From assembly GCA_910587375.1 (NCBI GenBank), contig CAJULR010000040.1:1-21854 (forward strand): a stretch of 21,854 nt of DNA, in the 5' to 3' direction. Each line of letters starts with the position of its first letter. The stretch's first letter is position 1. The notes below the pieces were generated by a model. That model made no database searches and was not told where the DNA came from. It saw only the letters and a list, made by a program, of their open reading frames with translations. The stretch is from Candidatus Gastranaerophilales bacterium (GTDB lineage Bacteria; Cyanobacteriota; Vampirovibrionia; Gastranaerophilales; Gastranaerophilaceae). The translations under genes and the position numbers were made by a program. Shown piece by piece: positions 21,264-21,854 of the stretch.

Positions 21264-21854
21264 ATGTTAAATTTGTTCATCGTTCTAAAGGGCGTCTTAA
21301 GCCCTAAGTTTCACGTGCCTTTCCGTGGTTTTGTGAAAGGTTCATCTAAATTAAGTTTTGTAAAGAAAATGGATTTTCTTACATCTTTCAAAAATTGTAG
21401 CGCGTTTTTTGGGGAATTGAAATTCCCTAAAGGGTTAGAAACCAAATCCCCCAACCCGGCTAACCCTGTTGATATTTCCCACCAACGCAAAGACTCGGCT
21501 GAAACTCAATCAATGTGCAGCTGTCATTCTGAACTTGTTTCAGAATCTAAAACGAATTCGGGACAGACCCTGAAACGAGTTCAGGGTGACAGCTGTACGT
21601 TAAAAACCTTTCACCCCCGTAGGTTGGGCATACCTGCCCAACATCATAAAGCGTTCGCCTTCTCCCTCGTCGAAATGCTCATGGCCCTCCTCGTCGCCTC
21701 ACTTCTAATGGCAGCATTAGCCCCCGTTATGACAAAACGCATGGATGAAGCAAAAATAAATATAAGTGGAGTAGGTGCAGCACAATATGATAAAGACTCT
21801 CTAATCTCAATTTATACAGGCTCCCCAGATGAAGATAAAATCTTTAACATCCCC
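21264..21854 (+). CDS. Type IV pilin-like protein with very long leader (5' part, runs off the window)
   Basis: The frame is open from the ATG at 21264 to the last base (197 codons, no stop), so the gene continues past the window. The class III signal is at residues 129-153: KAFA, then FSLVEMLMALLVASLLMAALA. Cleavage by prepilin peptidase is expected between Ala132 and Phe133, with Glu137 as the required +5 Glu; Ala instead of Gly at -1 is acceptable. PVMTKRMDEAKINI and a polar domain follow. The 132-residue leader is far longer than the usual 6-30. It contains a palindromic repeat in frame (about residues 84-113) and a second palindrome (120-127). Promoter, ribosome site and unbroken frame all support the far start. 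An internal start such as Met84 lacks a ribosome site. Confidence 0.8.
   Translation, partial: MLNLFIVLKGVLSPKFHVPFRGFVKGSSKLSFVKKMDFLTSFKNCSAFFGELKFPKGLETKSPNPANPVDISHQRKDSAETQSMCSCHSELVSESKTNSGQTLKRVQGDSCTLKTFHPRRLGIPAQHHKAFAFSLVEMLMALLVASLLMAALAPVMTKRMDEAKINISGVGAAQYDKDSLISIYTGSPDEDKIFNIP
21512..21601. repeat. MITE/BIME-like element, 90 bp, inside the pilin-like gene
   Basis: The ends AATGTGCAGCTGTCA (21512-21526) and, read inverted from 21601, AACGTACAGCTGTCA match at 13 of 15. Two hairpin units lie back to back: ATTCTGAA/TTCAGAAT (21526-21546) and CCCTGAA/TTCAGGG (21568-21586). The element is read in frame as MCSCHSELVSES, a short linker, and TLKRVQGDSCTL. No target-site duplication is obvious. 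Confidence 0.8.
21623..21642. repeat. Second palindrome inside the pilin-like gene
   Basis: GTTGGGCA (21623-21630), loop TACC, TGCCCAAC (21635-21642) is a perfect 8-bp hairpin. It is translated as part of RRLGIPAQHH, just before the pilin signal. It resembles widespread GTTGGGC-type intergenic repeats and is unrelated to the element at 21512. Confidence 0.7.

Noticed and set aside
1..21854. CRISPR array, tRNA or rRNA genes, insertion-sequence transposase, reverse transcriptase
   Set aside because: No regularly spaced direct repeats of CRISPR type, no cloverleaf or rRNA segment, and no transposase or reverse-transcriptase motif were seen on either strand.

Overview
The window looks like a low-GC bacterial chromosome from the Gastranaerophilales (Vampirovibrionia, 'Melainabacteria': gut-dwelling, non-photosynthetic relatives of cyanobacteria). 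The basis is lineage-style proteins recognised from memory, not from a search: the prepilin at the right end, the short-leader 'MAYEVSG' EF-hand protein, the 'MGMSASQ' protein at 18720, and the 'MRINPTSD' membrane protein at 7532. Most of the window is ordinary housekeeping DNA. The accessory material lies at the left edge (1-890) and from about 17680 to the right end.

Layout. 1-890: a small unknown gene, then a toxin/antitoxin-like pair behind a perfect TTGACA-17-TATAAT promoter. 892-2145 (minus): a membrane-anchored thioredoxin followed by CcdA, a pair that moves reductant across the membrane. 2264-4475 (minus): a membrane-anchored unknown protein and a ComM/YifB AAA+ ATPase, closely spaced. 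4540-7011 (plus): MutS. 7012-7531: a non-coding stretch with a possible 40-residue membrane peptide, a terminator and a strong promoter. 7532-8908: two convergent lineage-type proteins, one with an EF-hand. 9009-11347 (minus): hom-thrC, two threonine-pathway genes two bases apart. 11462-12928 (plus): gltX. 13082-13453: two tiny membrane-protein genes. 13484-17571 (minus): grpE, dnaJ, a secreted beta-propeller protein and an O-methyltransferase in one run. 17683-18225 (minus): the 3' end of a broken gene made of two tandem Cys/Asn-rich lectin-like domains. 18720-19935: two more lineage-type genes. 20323-21166 (minus): a dCMP-deaminase-type enzyme and an XRE-type regulator. 21264 to the end (plus): the start of a type IV pilin-like gene.

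The most interesting signal is a family of short palindromic repeats (REP/BIME-like or MITE-like) with hairpin arms ATYCTGAA/TTCAGRAT and outer ends near AATGTGCAGCTGT. One 90-bp element lies in frame inside the prepilin gene, within an exceptionally long 132-residue leader that prepilin peptidase should remove. A second, 132-bp element sits exactly where the lectin-like gene is cut, and the stop codon there is made at the element junction. A single unit lies at 20262-20295. Paired base changes in the arms keep the hairpins intact.

A second signal is promoter layout. mutS, hom and the small gene at 13082 all lack a Shine-Dalgarno sequence and carry a TATAAT-like box 6-7 bases before the ATG, which suggests leaderless mRNAs. 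A 10-codon reading frame just upstream of the toxin gene has the same layout.
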